From the NCBI RefSeq assembly GCF_014698845.1, contig NZ_JACJTV010000015.1, positions 62,001 to 126,000 on the forward strand: 64,000 bases of DNA, read 5' to 3'. The stretch's first letter is position 1. The number at the start of each line of letters is the position of its first letter. Shown in pieces: positions 54,261 to 64,000 of this stretch. This DNA comes from Coleofasciculus sp. FACHB-1120. GTDB lineage: Bacteria > Cyanobacteriota > Cyanobacteriia > Cyanobacteriales > FACHB-T130. The notes under the pieces were generated by a model. That model made no database searches. It had not been told where the DNA came from and was given only the letters and a program-made list of their open reading frames with translations. The translations under genes were made by a program, and so were the position numbers.

Positions 54261-54634
54261 CATTTAATTAAAAATAAAAATTCATTAAGGCAATTTATGT
54301 ATTGCCGAGAGCTTAGTTGTGCCCGAAAAGCTTACTAGCTATATTTTTCAGCTTTAGTTTTTAATTTATATCCGTACAGCCTAGATTGAGCTAAAAAGTT
54401 TTTTAATTTTTAATTTTTAATTTTCTCCAGCTACGTCCCGCTTTTGGGAGATGCATGGAGACTGCTCGCCCGATTATTACTAAGTTTTAACAGAAAAATT
54501 CTGGACTCAGCGAAGTCACCTTGGGGTGTCTGATAATATGGGCAAGAGGAAATCACCCCGCAATTGTACCCAGCTATCTTGCCTAAACGATACACAAGCA
54601 TACCTAAAACAACGATATGGAGGATATAGACACC
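54261..54634. other. AT-rich intergenic region with short repeats
   Basis: 374 bp between the TPR gene and the CAAD gene. It contains AT-rich repeat stretches related to the rnpB insert (for example TTTTTAATTTTTAATTTTT near 54395-54422). It has no convincing frame. Confidence 0.5.
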
Positions 54635-55069
54635 ATGCAAACTGATTATTCCGCCCCAGACACCGAAAAAACCCAGGTAGAAGTGAAAATTGACGCCCCA
54701 GGCGAATTGGCAGCGCTACCCCCAGCCACGCAATCAACGGAAAAATGGCAGCAAATTGGAGAGCAAATTTCCGCATTTTTCGCAGAACTGCCAGAATATT
54801 TGGGTGAGTTCTTCTCGGAGTACCAGCGCCCTCTGACTACTGTGGGTTTAATATTAGCTGGCATCATCACCGTGAAGGTGACACTAGCGGTTCTGGATGC
54901 ACTCAATGATATTCCCCTGCTAGCGCCGACCTTTGAACTGGTGGGAATTGGCTACTCAGCTTGGTTTGTGTACCGCTACTTACTCCGAGCCTCTAATCGT
55001 CAGGAGTTGTCCGAAGAGTTTAAAACCCTCAAGGCGCAAGTGGTTGGCGGGGATTCCACTAACTCGTAA
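54635..55069 (+). CDS. CAAD/CURT1-like thylakoid membrane protein
   Basis: 144 residues from the ATG at 54635, with GGAGG 11-12 nt upstream; an in-frame ATG at 54617 is an alternative. A ~70-residue polar N-terminus containing an amphipathic helix (WQQIGEQISAFFAELPEYLGEFF) precedes two hydrophobic helices (TTVGLILAGIITVKVTLAVLDAL and PTFELVGIGYSAWFVYRYLL) and a short helical C-terminus. This matches CAAD domains and CURT1, which curve thylakoid margins or anchor aminoacyl-tRNA synthetases to thylakoids. No synthetase is fused, so the membrane-shaping role is more likely. Confidence 0.92.
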   Translation: MQTDYSAPDTEKTQVEVKIDAPGELAALPPATQSTEKWQQIGEQISAFFAELPEYLGEFFSEYQRPLTTVGLILAGIITVKVTLAVLDALNDIPLLAPTFELVGIGYSAWFVYRYLLRASNRQELSEEFKTLKAQVVGGDSTNS

Positions 55070-55379
55070 CTTACTCATTTCCACACAGCTTTCCGCACAG
55101 CATTGTTGCCTTGCTTCTCTAATGCTCTGATTTAGGGGTAGCACACCCGTGCCTGCCCCTAATGATTTGGGTCAGCAAACTATCGGCAACTAACTGTCAA
55201 CGCTGGCTAGAAAGCGCGTATGCGCCTAACTTGATGACTGATTTAATATTTCCAAGCGAGTCGAATCACAAAATATCATGGTGGAAGACTCGCAGTGATT
55301 GAATCTCTGCCACTAGGTCGGAGATAGGTTTGGGGTTTGGTAGTTAAATTTACCAGCAATGATTACCAGCCATAACGAA
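55070..55379. other. Intergenic region between the CAAD gene and the first pentapeptide gene
   Basis: 310 bp between converging genes, with a repeat-type hairpin at 55132-55162. Nothing else recognised. Confidence 0.5.
55132..55162 (+). terminator. Hairpin downstream of the CAAD gene
   Basis: TTAGGGG (55132-55138) pairs with CCCCTAA (55156-55162) and inner GCAC/GTGC bases extend the stem. This TTAGGGGCAGGCAC-like hairpin is a common dispersed repeat type in cyanobacteria and may end the CAAD transcript. Confidence 0.55.
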
Positions 55380-55988
55380 TTATTCGAGTTCGCTGGGTGT
55401 TTCGTCGGGTGTAAAGTGATCTATTGGCATAATTGTCTCGCTCATTTCCGCTCCACTTAAATCGGCTCCGTTCAAATCGGTTTCACTTAAGTCGGCTTGA
55501 CTCAAATTCGCCTTAATTAAGTCGGTTCTATTCAGATTTACGCCAATGAGTAGAGCGCTACTCAGGTTAGCTTCACACAAGATTGCATCGCTGAGGTTGG
55601 CATAGCTCAAGTTTGCCCTTCTCATATCTGCGCCAGTCAGATTTGCGCCGGTTAAGTTAGCTCCAGTTAGCTCAGCTCCAATCGGTTCAGTTTTCACTAG
55701 CCTTGTACCAATCAGTCTGGCTTTATCAAAATTCGCCCCGATCAAGTCAGCACCTGTTAGGTCAGCACCTGTTAGGTCAGCACGACTCAAGTTTGCCCCA
55801 CTCAGGTCAGCACCTGTTAGGTTTACCCCTCGCAGATTGGCTCCGGCTAGGTTAACTCCCTCTAGAATCGTTTCGCTAAAATCGACCTGAGGCAGGTTGG
55901 CTCCTTCCAGATTTGCCGCCTTCAAATCTAACTTCCGGAAATCGCGTTCTCCAGCGGCATATCGCGTTAAAACCTCATCCCCATCCAT
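55380..55988 (-). CDS. Pentapeptide-repeat protein (first paralogue)
   Basis: 202 residues. Residues 1-20 (MDGDEVLTRYAAGERDFRKL) form a short lead, and the rest is an almost uninterrupted series of A(D/N)LxG pentapeptides giving a right-handed beta-helix (for example GADLSGANLSRADLTGADLT). It is probably cytosolic, having no signal peptide. The biochemical role of most cyanobacterial pentapeptide proteins is unknown. The lead MDxDExxxRYAxGERDFR is shared with the neighbouring gene, so the two arose by duplication. Confidence 0.93.
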   Translation of the reverse strand: MDGDEVLTRYAAGERDFRKLDLKAANLEGANLPQVDFSETILEGVNLAGANLRGVNLTGADLSGANLSRADLTGADLTGADLIGANFDKARLIGTRLVKTEPIGAELTGANLTGANLTGADMRRANLSYANLSDAILCEANLSSALLIGVNLNRTDLIKANLSQADLSETDLNGADLSGAEMSETIMPIDHFTPDETPSELE

Positions 55989-56088
55989 TTCTATTGCCTC
56001 TAAATTGCTTCCGGTTAGCGTGGACTTAAAAATTTTGGATTTTAGATTGATTTTCGATAAATTGCCAATCTAAAATCTGGCTAGCGAT

Positions 56089-56150
56089 CGCGTACAGCCC
56101 TTTGGGCATGAAAACAGCGAAGCGAGGCGTTAGCCCAGCGCTGACTTATC
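56089..56150. repeat. Dispersed repeat, copy 1
   Basis: Contains GCGTACAGCCCTTTGGGCAT, then GAAAACAGCGA and AGGCGTTAGCC. The second copy lies at 57480-57533, also next to the pentapeptide genes. Its CCCTTTGGG core and flanks are partly palindromic. Confidence 0.8.
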
Positions 56151-56156
56151 AGTTTG

Positions 56157-56993
56157 TTACTCGTGCGTGGCTGCATTTGGCATGATGGCACCAGTCATAT
56201 CGGCGTCACGGAAATTGACCCGATTTAGATTAGCGTCAATTAGAACCGCTTCAACGAGAATCGCTCCAGTCAGGTTTGACCAGCATAGTTTTGACCTGTA
56301 CAAGTTAGCTCCAGTGAGATTCGCTCCTCGCAGAGTCGCCCAACTCAAATTAGCTCCCCTCAGATTTGCCTTAATCAAGATGACATTGGTTAGATTCGTT
56401 CCGCTCATCTTGGCACGGCTCAAGTCTGCTCCAGTAAGATTCGCTCCAATGGCACTGGCTCCATTTAAAATAGCGTTTGCTAAGTTGGCTTTCTCCAGGT
56501 TGGCTCCAATTAGGATGGCATTCGTTAAGTTAGCACCTTCCAGCACAGCTCCAATCAAAGTAGCATTCGTCAAGTTACTTCGACTCAGGGGCGCATCAAT
56601 CAGTTTGGCTCCAGTCAGATTGGCATCGCGAAGAATTGTCTCGCTCAAAAGAGCGTGACTCAGATTAGCCCCGGCGAGGTTGGCTCCGCTGAGATTGGCA
56701 GCTCGCAAACTTGCTTCAGTCAGAATCGCTTCGCTCAGGTTGACGTCAATCAGGCTAGCGCCGATAAGATTTGCCTCACTGAGGTTGGCGCGGAGAACGG
56801 CTCCATTTAGATTTGCCTCGCGTAGGTTCACTCCGATGAGGTATGCCCCAATTAGATTTGCTTCTCGCAGGTCTGCTCCCCGGAGGTTGGCTTCGCTGAG
56901 GTCAATTCCCATCAGGTCTGCTCTCCGCAGACTTACCTCGCGAAAATCTCTTTCGCCTTCTGCATAGCGCCGTTTCAGTTCATCGGCATCCAT
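56157..56993 (-). CDS. Pentapeptide-repeat protein (second paralogue)
   Basis: 278 residues. The same lead as the neighbouring gene (MDADELKRRYAEGERDFREV) is followed by A(N/D)LxxA repeats along the full length, in about 50 pentapeptides. Near residue 70 the series VLRANLSEANL skips one position, a small break in the helix register. No catalytic motif or signal peptide. Start MDADELKRR is well matched by the paralogue. It lies upstream of the first paralogue on the same strand, with 168 bp between them that include a dispersed repeat, so they may be co-transcribed. Confidence 0.93.
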   Translation of the reverse strand: MDADELKRRYAEGERDFREVSLRRADLMGIDLSEANLRGADLREANLIGAYLIGVNLREANLNGAVLRANLSEANLIGASLIDVNLSEAILTEASLRAANLSGANLAGANLSHALLSETILRDANLTGAKLIDAPLSRSNLTNATLIGAVLEGANLTNAILIGANLEKANLANAILNGASAIGANLTGADLSRAKMSGTNLTNVILIKANLRGANLSWATLRGANLTGANLYRSKLCWSNLTGAILVEAVLIDANLNRVNFRDADMTGAIMPNAATHE

Positions 56994-57187
56994 CTAGACC
57001 TCCCTTCAGGGTAATGCCGCTACAGTCATTAGGGATGGGGTTCAAACCCTCTCCTAGAGAGGCAGGGAAATAGCGATCGCAGTCTATGCCAAGAGCTGCC
57101 CACGGATGGGATAACAGACGCTCAAAGCCAAAAATAAAGGTTGTAATCGATGATTTGGATCGATACACAACCATGACACGTTGAGAC

Positions 57188-57229
57188 AGGAGGTTACACT
57201 CCCTAACCCTTGAGTGTGTAAAACCTCCT
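57188..57229. repeat. Inverted repeat AGGAGGTT...AACCTCCT
   Basis: AGGAGGTTACACTC (57188-57201) and GAGTGTGTAAAACCTCCT (57212-57229) are complementary apart from a bulge of about three bases, with a short loop CCTAACCCTT. It could fold as a stable hairpin in RNA from either strand. No gene abuts it directly. Confidence 0.65.
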
Positions 57230-57479
57230 GGGTACATAGGTAGAGCGAACATTTGTTTAGATCCTTCACTTCGAGCGGGACTCAAAAACGGTGGAACTCG
57301 CGTTTGGAGCCTGGGTCAGTTTCATGATTGGACATTCAGTGTAGATGCTTGAGCGAGTTTGCCTGTTGGATACTAGAACCAGTAACCGTGAGGTCGAGAG
57401 AGCCTACACTATAACCGTAAGGTTAAGTGTGGGATCAAGTCACTATGCTTCACCGTGCCTAAAATTTCATTGGAGGCGT

Positions 57480-57533
57480 TGCGATAGCGTACAGCCCTTT
57501 GGGCATGAAAACAGCGAGGCGTTAGCCTATCGC
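57480..57533. repeat. Dispersed repeat, copy 2
   Basis: Reads GCGATAGCGTACAGCCCTTT, then GGGCATGAAAACAGCGAGGC and GTTAGCC, close to the copy at 56089-56150. The main difference is a short stretch (GAAGC) missing here. Confidence 0.8.
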
Positions 57534-57827
57534 TGATTAAGTCAGTTCGCGCCTTTTCTATTAAAGATTTACAAGGGTGGAAACTCCTAGATAATCCTTA
57601 GAGCTAGAGTGCAAAATCTCGCTACTGAATCTTATTCCTAGCTTGAGCGATCAACTCCGCCCAATTAAATCTAATTGTTACAAAATAGCTGCCAGGTGGT
57701 AGCTGTCAGCGGGTAGCTCTTTGACAGGAAGATTCCTGTAATCTAGTTATATGGAGAGACCTTGTCTCAAACGCCAACTAGCAAAGAGAATAGCCGATCC
57801 ACCGAAAAGCAATCTTAAGGACAGAGA

Positions 57828-59513
57828 ATGCCGGAGAATTTGAGAAGCCAAGTCGTAACCCAAGGCGTACAGCGATCGCCCAACCGGGCTATGTTACGTG
57901 CTGTTGGTTTTGGAGATGAGGATTTTACGAAACCCATTGTGGGAATTGCCAATGGGTACAGCACCATTACCCCCTGCAATATGGGGTTAAATGATTTAGC
58001 GAAACGGGCTGAAGCTGGGGCAAAGGTGGCTGGGGCGATGCCTCAGATGTTCGGTACGATTACCATCAGCGACGGCATTTCGATGGGCACCGAAGGGATG
58101 AAGTATTCCCTGGTGTCGCGGGAGGTGATTGCCGACTCGATTGAGACTGTCTGTAACGGGCAGAGTATGGATGGAGTGCTGGCAGTTGGGGGCTGCGATA
58201 AGAATATGCCGGGAGCGATGATTGCGATCGCTCGGATGAATATTCCGGCTATTTTCGTTTATGGCGGTACGATTAAACCGGGGCATCACAACGGGCGCGA
58301 TTTGACGGTTGTGAGTGCCTTTGAAGCGGTGGGGCAACACAGCGCTGGAAAAATTGACACCAATGAGTTGCTGCAAGTAGAAAGCAAGGCTTGTCCGGGT
58401 GCCGGTTCTTGCGGCGGGATGTATACCGCTAATACGATGTCTTCTGCTTTTGAAGCGATGGGAATGAGCTTGCCTTATTCTTCCACAATGGCAGCAGAAG
58501 ATGCTGAGAAAGCAGAAAGTGCTGAGAAATCTGCTCTTGTCCTGGTAGAGGCAATCAAAAAACAACTTTTACCGCGACAGATTGTTACCCGAAAAGCGTT
58601 TGAGAATGCCATTTCTGTAATTATGGCAGTGGGCGGTTCTACGAATGCGGTGCTGCACTTAATCGCGATCGCTCATACAATTGGCGTCGAATTATGCTTG
58701 GATGATTTTGAAACGATTCGCGCCCGCGTTCCGGTTTTGTGCGATCTCAAGCCTAGCGGTCAGTATGTCGCCACTGACCTCCACAAAGCCGGTGGAATTC
58801 CCCAAGTGATGAAGATGCTCCTGGTAAAAGATTTGCTACATGGGGATGCCCTGACTATCACCGGACAAACCATTGCTGAAGTCTTGGCAGATGTCCCAGA
58901 ACAGCCCCGCGCTGACCAAGATGTTATCCGTCCCTGGGATAACCCGATGTATGCTCAAGGACACCTAGCCATCCTGAGAGGCAATCTGGCAACGGAAGGG
59001 GCTGTTGCTAAAATTACTGGCGTCAAAACCCCTTCAATAACAGGCCCAGCGCGGGTGTTTGAATCTGAAGAAGCTTCCTTAACAGCAATTCTGGCTGGCA
59101 AGATCAACCGTGGAGATGTCTTGGTGATTCGCTACGAAGGCCCCAAGGGGGGGCCGGGAATGCGAGAAATGCTGGCTCCCACTTCTGCCCTAATTGGTGC
59201 AGGATTAGGGGATTCTGTCGGCTTGATTACCGATGGACGCTTCTCTGGTGGGACTTACGGCATGGTTGTCGGTCACGTAGCCCCAGAGGCGGCTGTAGGA
59301 GGCACGATCGCTCTCGTTGAAGAAGGCGATACGATTACAATTGATGCACGCGATCGCCTGTTACACCTTCATGTATCCGATGAAGAATTAGAACGTCGTC
59401 GCGCTGCTTGGCAACCGCCTAAACCGCGTTATACAACTGGCGTACTGGCAAAATATGCCAAGTTAGTCTCTTCTAGCAGTGTCGGTGCCGTGACGGATTT
59501 AGGCTTGGGTTGA
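57828..59513 (+). CDS. ilvD: Dihydroxy-acid dehydratase
   Basis: 561 residues, the normal size. The iron-sulfur ligands are in [13 protein letters not shown] and [19 protein letters not shown], with an earlier cysteine at ITPCNMGLN. The C-terminal block [21 protein letters not shown] is also conserved. It dehydrates dihydroxy-isovalerate and dihydroxy-methylvalerate in valine and isoleucine synthesis, in the cytosol. AAGGACAGAG precedes the ATG at 57828. No other ilv genes are adjacent, as is usual in cyanobacteria. Confidence 0.98.
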   Translation: MPENLRSQVVTQGVQRSPNRAMLRAVGFGDEDFTKPIVGIANGYSTITPCNMGLNDLAKRAEAGAKVAGAMPQMFGTITISDGISMGTEGMKYSLVSREVIADSIETVCNGQSMDGVLAVGGCDKNMPGAMIAIARMNIPAIFVYGGTIKPGHHNGRDLTVVSAFEAVGQHSAGKIDTNELLQVESKACPGAGSCGGMYTANTMSSAFEAMGMSLPYSSTMAAEDAEKAESAEKSALVLVEAIKKQLLPRQIVTRKAFENAISVIMAVGGSTNAVLHLIAIAHTIGVELCLDDFETIRARVPVLCDLKPSGQYVATDLHKAGGIPQVMKMLLVKDLLHGDALTITGQTIAEVLADVPEQPRADQDVIRPWDNPMYAQGHLAILRGNLATEGAVAKITGVKTPSITGPARVFESEEASLTAILAGKINRGDVLVIRYEGPKGGPGMREMLAPTSALIGAGLGDSVGLITDGRFSGGTYGMVVGHVAPEAAVGGTIALVEEGDTITIDARDRLLHLHVSDEELERRRAAWQPPKPRYTTGVLAKYAKLVSSSSVGAVTDLGLG

Positions 59514-59622
59514 GAACAGTCTTTAACTGTTAGATAAACAAAAAAATGAAGTGTAAAAGAAGAAACCTGGAGTTTCTATTTATACTTCATTTTTTTATAA
59601 CTTTTAACGAAGATTAACAATA

Positions 59623-60954
59623 ATGAACAGCGATAAACTTCCTCCTGGCAGGATGGGATTGCCAGTGCTTGGCGAAACACTTGCGTTTGTGTTCGACCCC
59701 AAATTTATCAAAAAGCGCTATCAGCAATATGGCTCTATCTTTAAGAGCCATGTTATTGGCAAACCTACAGTTTTTATGGTTGGACCGGAGGCAGCGGAAT
59801 TCGTCCTCTCTAGCCACATGGATTGTTTTTCGTGGCGTGAGGGATGGCCTGACAATTTTAAAATGCTGCTGGGCGAATCACTGTTTGTGCAAGATGGCGA
59901 GGAGCATCGTAGAAATCGCCGCCTGATGATGCCAGCTTTGCATGGCGCAGCGTTAGGAAACTACGTCGCCACAATGGAGTCAATTACGCAAAGCTATCTC
60001 CAAAAATGGCAGCAAAAACAGGAATTTACCTGGTTTGATGAGTTCAAACAGCTAACGTTTGATATCGCTAGCCAATTGTTGCTGGGTACCAATCCGGGGG
60101 CGGAAGGTGTTCGGTTGAGCCAGTTGTTTACAAGACTAACAAATGGGCTGTTTGCCATCAATCCGCTGCCTTTACCGTTTACGCAGTTTGGGAAAGCGAT
60201 CGCGGCTCGTAACGAAATCTTAGAACATTTGAGCAAAGTGGTGCGCGATCGCCAGCAACATCCGACTAAAGACGTTCTCAGCCTTTTATTACAAGCTAAG
60301 GATGAAGACGGTAACGGCATGAGCGAAAAGGAAATCCGCGCCCAAGCAATGCTGTTACTCTTCGCTGGGCATGAAACGACTACTTCAATGCTGACTTGGT
60401 TGTGCCTGGAGTTAGCCCGTCACCCAGAGGTGCTGCAACGCGCCAGGGAAGAACAGCAGCAGCTTGCGTCTAGGGGAGGGGTGAATTTAGAACAATTGGG
60501 GCAAATGCCCTATCTAGATCAAATTCTCTGCGAGATTGAACGACTGCATCAGCCCGTCGGGGGTGGTTTTCGCGGTGTCGTCAAACCCTTTGAATTTAAT
60601 GGCTTTCAGGTTCCAGTTGGGTGGCAGGTGGTGTACTCGATTATCGGGACTCACCAACTCGCAACGGTTTATCCCGAACCAGAGCGTTTCGATCCAGACC
60701 GCTTTAGCCCCCAACGGCAAGAACACAAGCAGCGTCCCTTTAGTTTAATTGGTTTCGGTGGTGGGCCACGAATTTGTATTGGAATCGCATTTGCGAAAAT
60801 GGAGATGAAAATTGTAGCTGCCCACTTACTACGCGGTTATCAGTGGGAACTATTACCGAATCAACGCTTAGATTCAGTAGAAGTTCCTACCAGCCACCCA
60901 AGAGATAAGCTGCGGGTTCGGTTTCAACCGTTGCAAGTGCTATGTGAAACATAG
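59623..60954 (+). CDS. Cytochrome P450, CYP120-like
   Basis: 443 residues. The I-helix motif is AGHETTT, the K-helix ExxR is EIER, and the heme-binding loop is FGGGPRICIG with the axial cysteine. The N-terminus LPPGRMGLPVLGETLAF is the proline-rich region and lacks a membrane anchor, so it is soluble. Length and sequence style resemble cyanobacterial CYP120A1, which hydroxylates retinoic acid; the substrate here is not known. It follows ilvD by 109 bp. No ferredoxin reductase gene is adjacent, so electrons would come from the general ferredoxin pool. Confidence 0.95.
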   Translation: MNSDKLPPGRMGLPVLGETLAFVFDPKFIKKRYQQYGSIFKSHVIGKPTVFMVGPEAAEFVLSSHMDCFSWREGWPDNFKMLLGESLFVQDGEEHRRNRRLMMPALHGAALGNYVATMESITQSYLQKWQQKQEFTWFDEFKQLTFDIASQLLLGTNPGAEGVRLSQLFTRLTNGLFAINPLPLPFTQFGKAIAARNEILEHLSKVVRDRQQHPTKDVLSLLLQAKDEDGNGMSEKEIRAQAMLLLFAGHETTTSMLTWLCLELARHPEVLQRAREEQQQLASRGGVNLEQLGQMPYLDQILCEIERLHQPVGGGFRGVVKPFEFNGFQVPVGWQVVYSIIGTHQLATVYPEPERFDPDRFSPQRQEHKQRPFSLIGFGGGPRICIGIAFAKMEMKIVAAHLLRGYQWELLPNQRLDSVEVPTSHPRDKLRVRFQPLQVLCET

Positions 60955-61060
60955 GTGTGACGCGATCGCACTTGTTCTGGAAAGCGATAACATCACGATT
61001 GAGGAACCAAAGGCTATAGAAGAACAAACGTCGCAAAAAGCGTTTTCCTCTGATAGTGCT

Positions 61061-61543
61061 ATGTCTAATCCCATTCAAACAGCGATCGCTTCTTCTATCA
61101 ATGAGTGGCTGCAAGCTCACCCCTCAGTCTTGCGGCTACTTCAGGTATTCATCTGGGCGACGAATCACCCAGTTGTTAGCTTAGTTATTTTGGTGTTCGT
61201 GGTAGCGATCGCTGGGAGCTTAATCAAAGCTGTCGGTCGCTTAATTGAAACAACTAGCTTATCAATATTGAAAGCTCCTTTTAAGCTAATTCAGCTCTTA
61301 TTTGGAGTTAGTTTTCAATCAATTTCCAAGTTTGGAGGCTTAGCTTTCAAACAGTTAACGGGTACTAAGAACGCTGAAATCCCAGCTTTACCAGATTCTA
61401 ATTCTCAGCCAATTGAGCCAGATAAACAGCAACGACTGGCAGAAATTGCTTCTAGGCTAGAAGCGATTCAAAAAGAGCAGAACGAGCTGTTACAAGAAGT
61501 GGCAACAATCCTCGGTTCTGACAAAGTTGATATAGAAGTTTGA
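61061..61543 (+). CDS. Small membrane protein of unknown function
   Basis: 160 residues from MSNPIQTAIASSINEWL (ATG at 61061). The frame is open upstream and its earliest ATG (60944) lies inside the P450 gene, but those 39 residues look unlike coding sequence. One strong transmembrane segment (HPVVSLVILVFVVAIAGSLI, about residues 36-55) is followed by a second, weaker amphipathic region (LKAPFKLIQLLFGVSF) and a C-terminal coiled coil (RLAEIASRLEAIQKEQNELLQEV). No family recognised. It ends about 75 bp before the groEL terminator, on the opposite strand. Confidence 0.75.
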   Translation: MSNPIQTAIASSINEWLQAHPSVLRLLQVFIWATNHPVVSLVILVFVVAIAGSLIKAVGRLIETTSLSILKAPFKLIQLLFGVSFQSISKFGGLAFKQLTGTKNAEIPALPDSNSQPIEPDKQQRLAEIASRLEAIQKEQNELLQEVATILGSDKVDIEV

Positions 61544-61617
61544 AATAATAGAAAGCGCAACGATACGCTCTCTCTTCCTTTGCGTACCTTTGTAATTCCC
61601 TTAGCGTACCTCTGCGT

Positions 61618-61646
61618 AAAAAAAAACTGCCTCGACTAGGAGACAG
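61618..61646 (-). terminator. Rho-independent terminator of groESL
   Basis: CTGCCTC (61627-61633) and GAGACAG (61640-61646) make a short stem next to nine A residues on the plus strand, which give a U-tract on the minus strand. A second hairpin (CTGGGCAGGCA...TGCCCACCCAG, 61659-61684) lies between this and the groEL stop. Confidence 0.75.
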
Positions 61647-61691
61647 CTTTTTAAACAACTGGGCAGGCAAGATGCCCACCCAGAGCGAGAA

Positions 61692-63335
<1,644 letters not shown>

Positions 63336-63343
63336 TCAGTTGT

Positions 63344-63447
63344 TTTGAGTTTTGAGTTTTGAGTTTTGAAGGAGTGTTGAGCGTTGAGTTTTGAGTGTTG
63401 AGTTAAGCAGATGTGTTTAACCGGGAACTCTCAACTCAGAACTCATA
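63344..63447. repeat. Heptanucleotide-type short tandem repeats between groES and groEL
   Basis: Repeats of GAGTTTT (TTGAGTTTTGAGTTTTGAG, then GAGCGTTGAG and TTTTGAGTGTTGAG) cover 63344-63402, followed by the complementary CTCAACTCAGAACTCATAAC at 63429-63448. The two sides can form a long hairpin. Short tandemly repeated heptamers of this kind are known from filamentous cyanobacteria. Confidence 0.8.
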
Positions 63448-63450
63448 ACT

Positions 63451-63762
63451 TTATGAAACGACTGCTAAAATGTCCTTCTCTGAAAGCAGAACATACTCTT
63501 CTGTGCCGAGTTTGATGTCTGTGCCAGCGTACTTGGAGTAGAGAACCTTGTCGCCCACAGAGACTTCCAACTCAACACGAGTGCCTTTGTCATCGCGCTT
63601 GCCAGGTCCCACAGCGACGACTTCCCCTACTTGGGGCTTTTCTTTGGCATTATCAGGAAGAAGAATTCCACCAGCGGTTTTCTCTTCAGCAGCGCTCACT
63701 TTTACAAAAACGCGATCGCCTAGTGGCTTAACAGTGGATACGCTTAGAGATACAGCTGCCAT
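63451..63762 (-). CDS. groES: Co-chaperonin GroES
   Basis: 103 residues from [22 protein letters not shown] (ATG at 63762; the frame is open to 63795 but the extra 11 residues are unlike GroES). The mobile loop is [19 protein letters not shown], the roof loop follows [13 protein letters not shown], and [26 protein letters not shown] closes the chain. It caps GroEL as a heptamer. It is preceded by a CIRCE element 58 bp upstream of the ATG. Confidence 0.99.
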   Translation of the reverse strand: MAAVSLSVSTVKPLGDRVFVKVSAAEEKTAGGILLPDNAKEKPQVGEVVAVGPGKRDDKGTRVELEVSVGDKVLYSKYAGTDIKLGTEEYVLLSEKDILAVVS

Positions 63763-63819
63763 ACAAACTTCGCTCCTATTACAGGTTTGACTCAAGACAC
63801 ACGATTAATTTGTTGAGAA

Positions 63820-63846
63820 TTAGCACTCTCAACCTCTGAGTGCTAA
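63820..63846 (-). promoter_or_regulatory. CIRCE operator (HrcA-binding) of groESL
   Basis: TTAGCACTC-N9-GAGTGCTAA, a perfect match to the CIRCE consensus, with both half-sites intact (63820-63828 and 63838-63846). HrcA binds here and releases on heat shock. It lies upstream of groES on the minus strand, close to the expected promoter. Confidence 0.97.
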
Positions 63847-64000
63847 TTTAGCCCAACCAGTGTGCGATCGCAACAAAATTCTTTGTACGGGTTCCCGAAC
63901 TTGTCCGGTTGCCGCAAAAGTCACGTAGAAATACTCAAGACAAAGGATGGTTAAATCCATTGGGATGGCATAGCGCGATCGCACTCAATCTGCTAAAAAA

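Larger units (their letters stand above)
56994..57827. other. 834-bp intergenic region before ilvD
   Basis: It holds a hairpin at 57188-57229, copy 2 of a dispersed repeat (57480-57533), and the promoter regions of two divergent genes. Short frames in it (up to ~100 residues) lack coding signs. No RNA gene was recognised. Confidence 0.55.

Noticed and set aside
56167-56967. Two plus-strand Arg/Ala/Pro-rich frames opposite the second pentapeptide gene
   Set aside because: They arise from the regular complement of the pentapeptide repeats.
57000-57070. GGGGTTCAAACCC looked like a tRNA T-arm
   Set aside because: No D-arm, anticodon stem or acceptor stem could be built around it on either strand.
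56980-57285. 101-residue frame before the pentapeptide gene
   Set aside because: It overlaps the start of the pentapeptide gene and spans a hairpin repeat; no family features.
63847-64000. Possible start of another gene at the right edge
   Set aside because: The only ATG-led frames are a few codons long; the segment looks like promoter-proximal DNA with HIP1 sites.

Overview
The window is a chromosomal segment of a cyanobacterium. The evidence is the dense HIP1 octamer (GCGATCGC and near variants) inside and between genes, a CpcS/CpeS-type phycobiliprotein lyase, a CAAD/CURT1-like thylakoid protein, an SLH-domain OprB-type porin, a CYP120-like P450, a TIGR00303 CobT-like protein and a cyanobacterial-type RNase P RNA whose P12 arm is built from an AT-rich repeat. 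The PfaC/HglD-like dehydratase plus PfaD reductase at the left edge resemble heterocyst-glycolipid or PUFA synthases. That fits a heterocyst-forming or other large-genome filamentous cyanobacterium, but the genus cannot be fixed from this sequence. No tRNA, 16S/23S/5S rRNA, transposase, prophage or CRISPR array was recognised.

Layout. 1-4.9 kb: the 3' end of an iterative type I PKS/PUFA-like synthase operon (acyltransferase tail plus four hotdog dehydratase domains, then PfaD). 5-8.4 kb: TxlA/HCF164-like membrane thioredoxin, divergent NIL-ferredoxin, and a 717-residue HEAT-repeat protein. 8.4-12.1 kb: SurE, an overlapping pair of unknown small genes, a CSP41-like atypical SDR, PgsA and a sugar-phosphate transferase. 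12.3-18 kb: an Hsp70-like ATPase without a recognisable substrate-binding domain, preceded on the same strand by a 1229-residue coiled-coil/acidic repeat protein; this is the strongest candidate for an undescribed system. 18-25.4 kb: Crp/Fnr regulator, universal stress protein, DUF2232 membrane protein plus CobT-like protein, small coiled-coil protein, CpcS/CpeS lyase, orphan Tat-type lipoprotein binding protein and an unknown exported protein.

25.4-32 kb: a response regulator-GGDEF-EAL protein with a degenerate GGDEF site, and a 1410-residue kinase with seven PAS domains and a GAF domain. 32.3-38.7 kb: aldo/keto reductase-ferredoxin, bifunctional-nuclease-family protein, riboflavin synthase, LytM peptidase, BirA and PgeF. 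38.9-44.1 kb: two cell-surface genes, a repeat-rich exported protein with an Asp/Gly tail and an SLH porin with an unusually long linker. 44.6-51 kb: RibD_C reductase, a Cache/HAMP-like histidine kinase, Gfo/Idh oxidoreductase, and RNase III overlapping a DICT-GAF gene. 51.5-55 kb: rnpB, a duplicated PTPS/QueD protein, a TPR protein and the CAAD protein. 55.4-64 kb: two pentapeptide-repeat paralogues, IlvD, CYP120-like P450, a small membrane protein, and groES-groEL under a perfect CIRCE operator.

Most genes are monocistronic or in pairs, as is usual in cyanobacteria. Several dispersed hairpin repeats lie between genes, and one related repeat appears to be read in frame inside two proteins. 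Function calls rest on motif recognition by eye; no database search was run.
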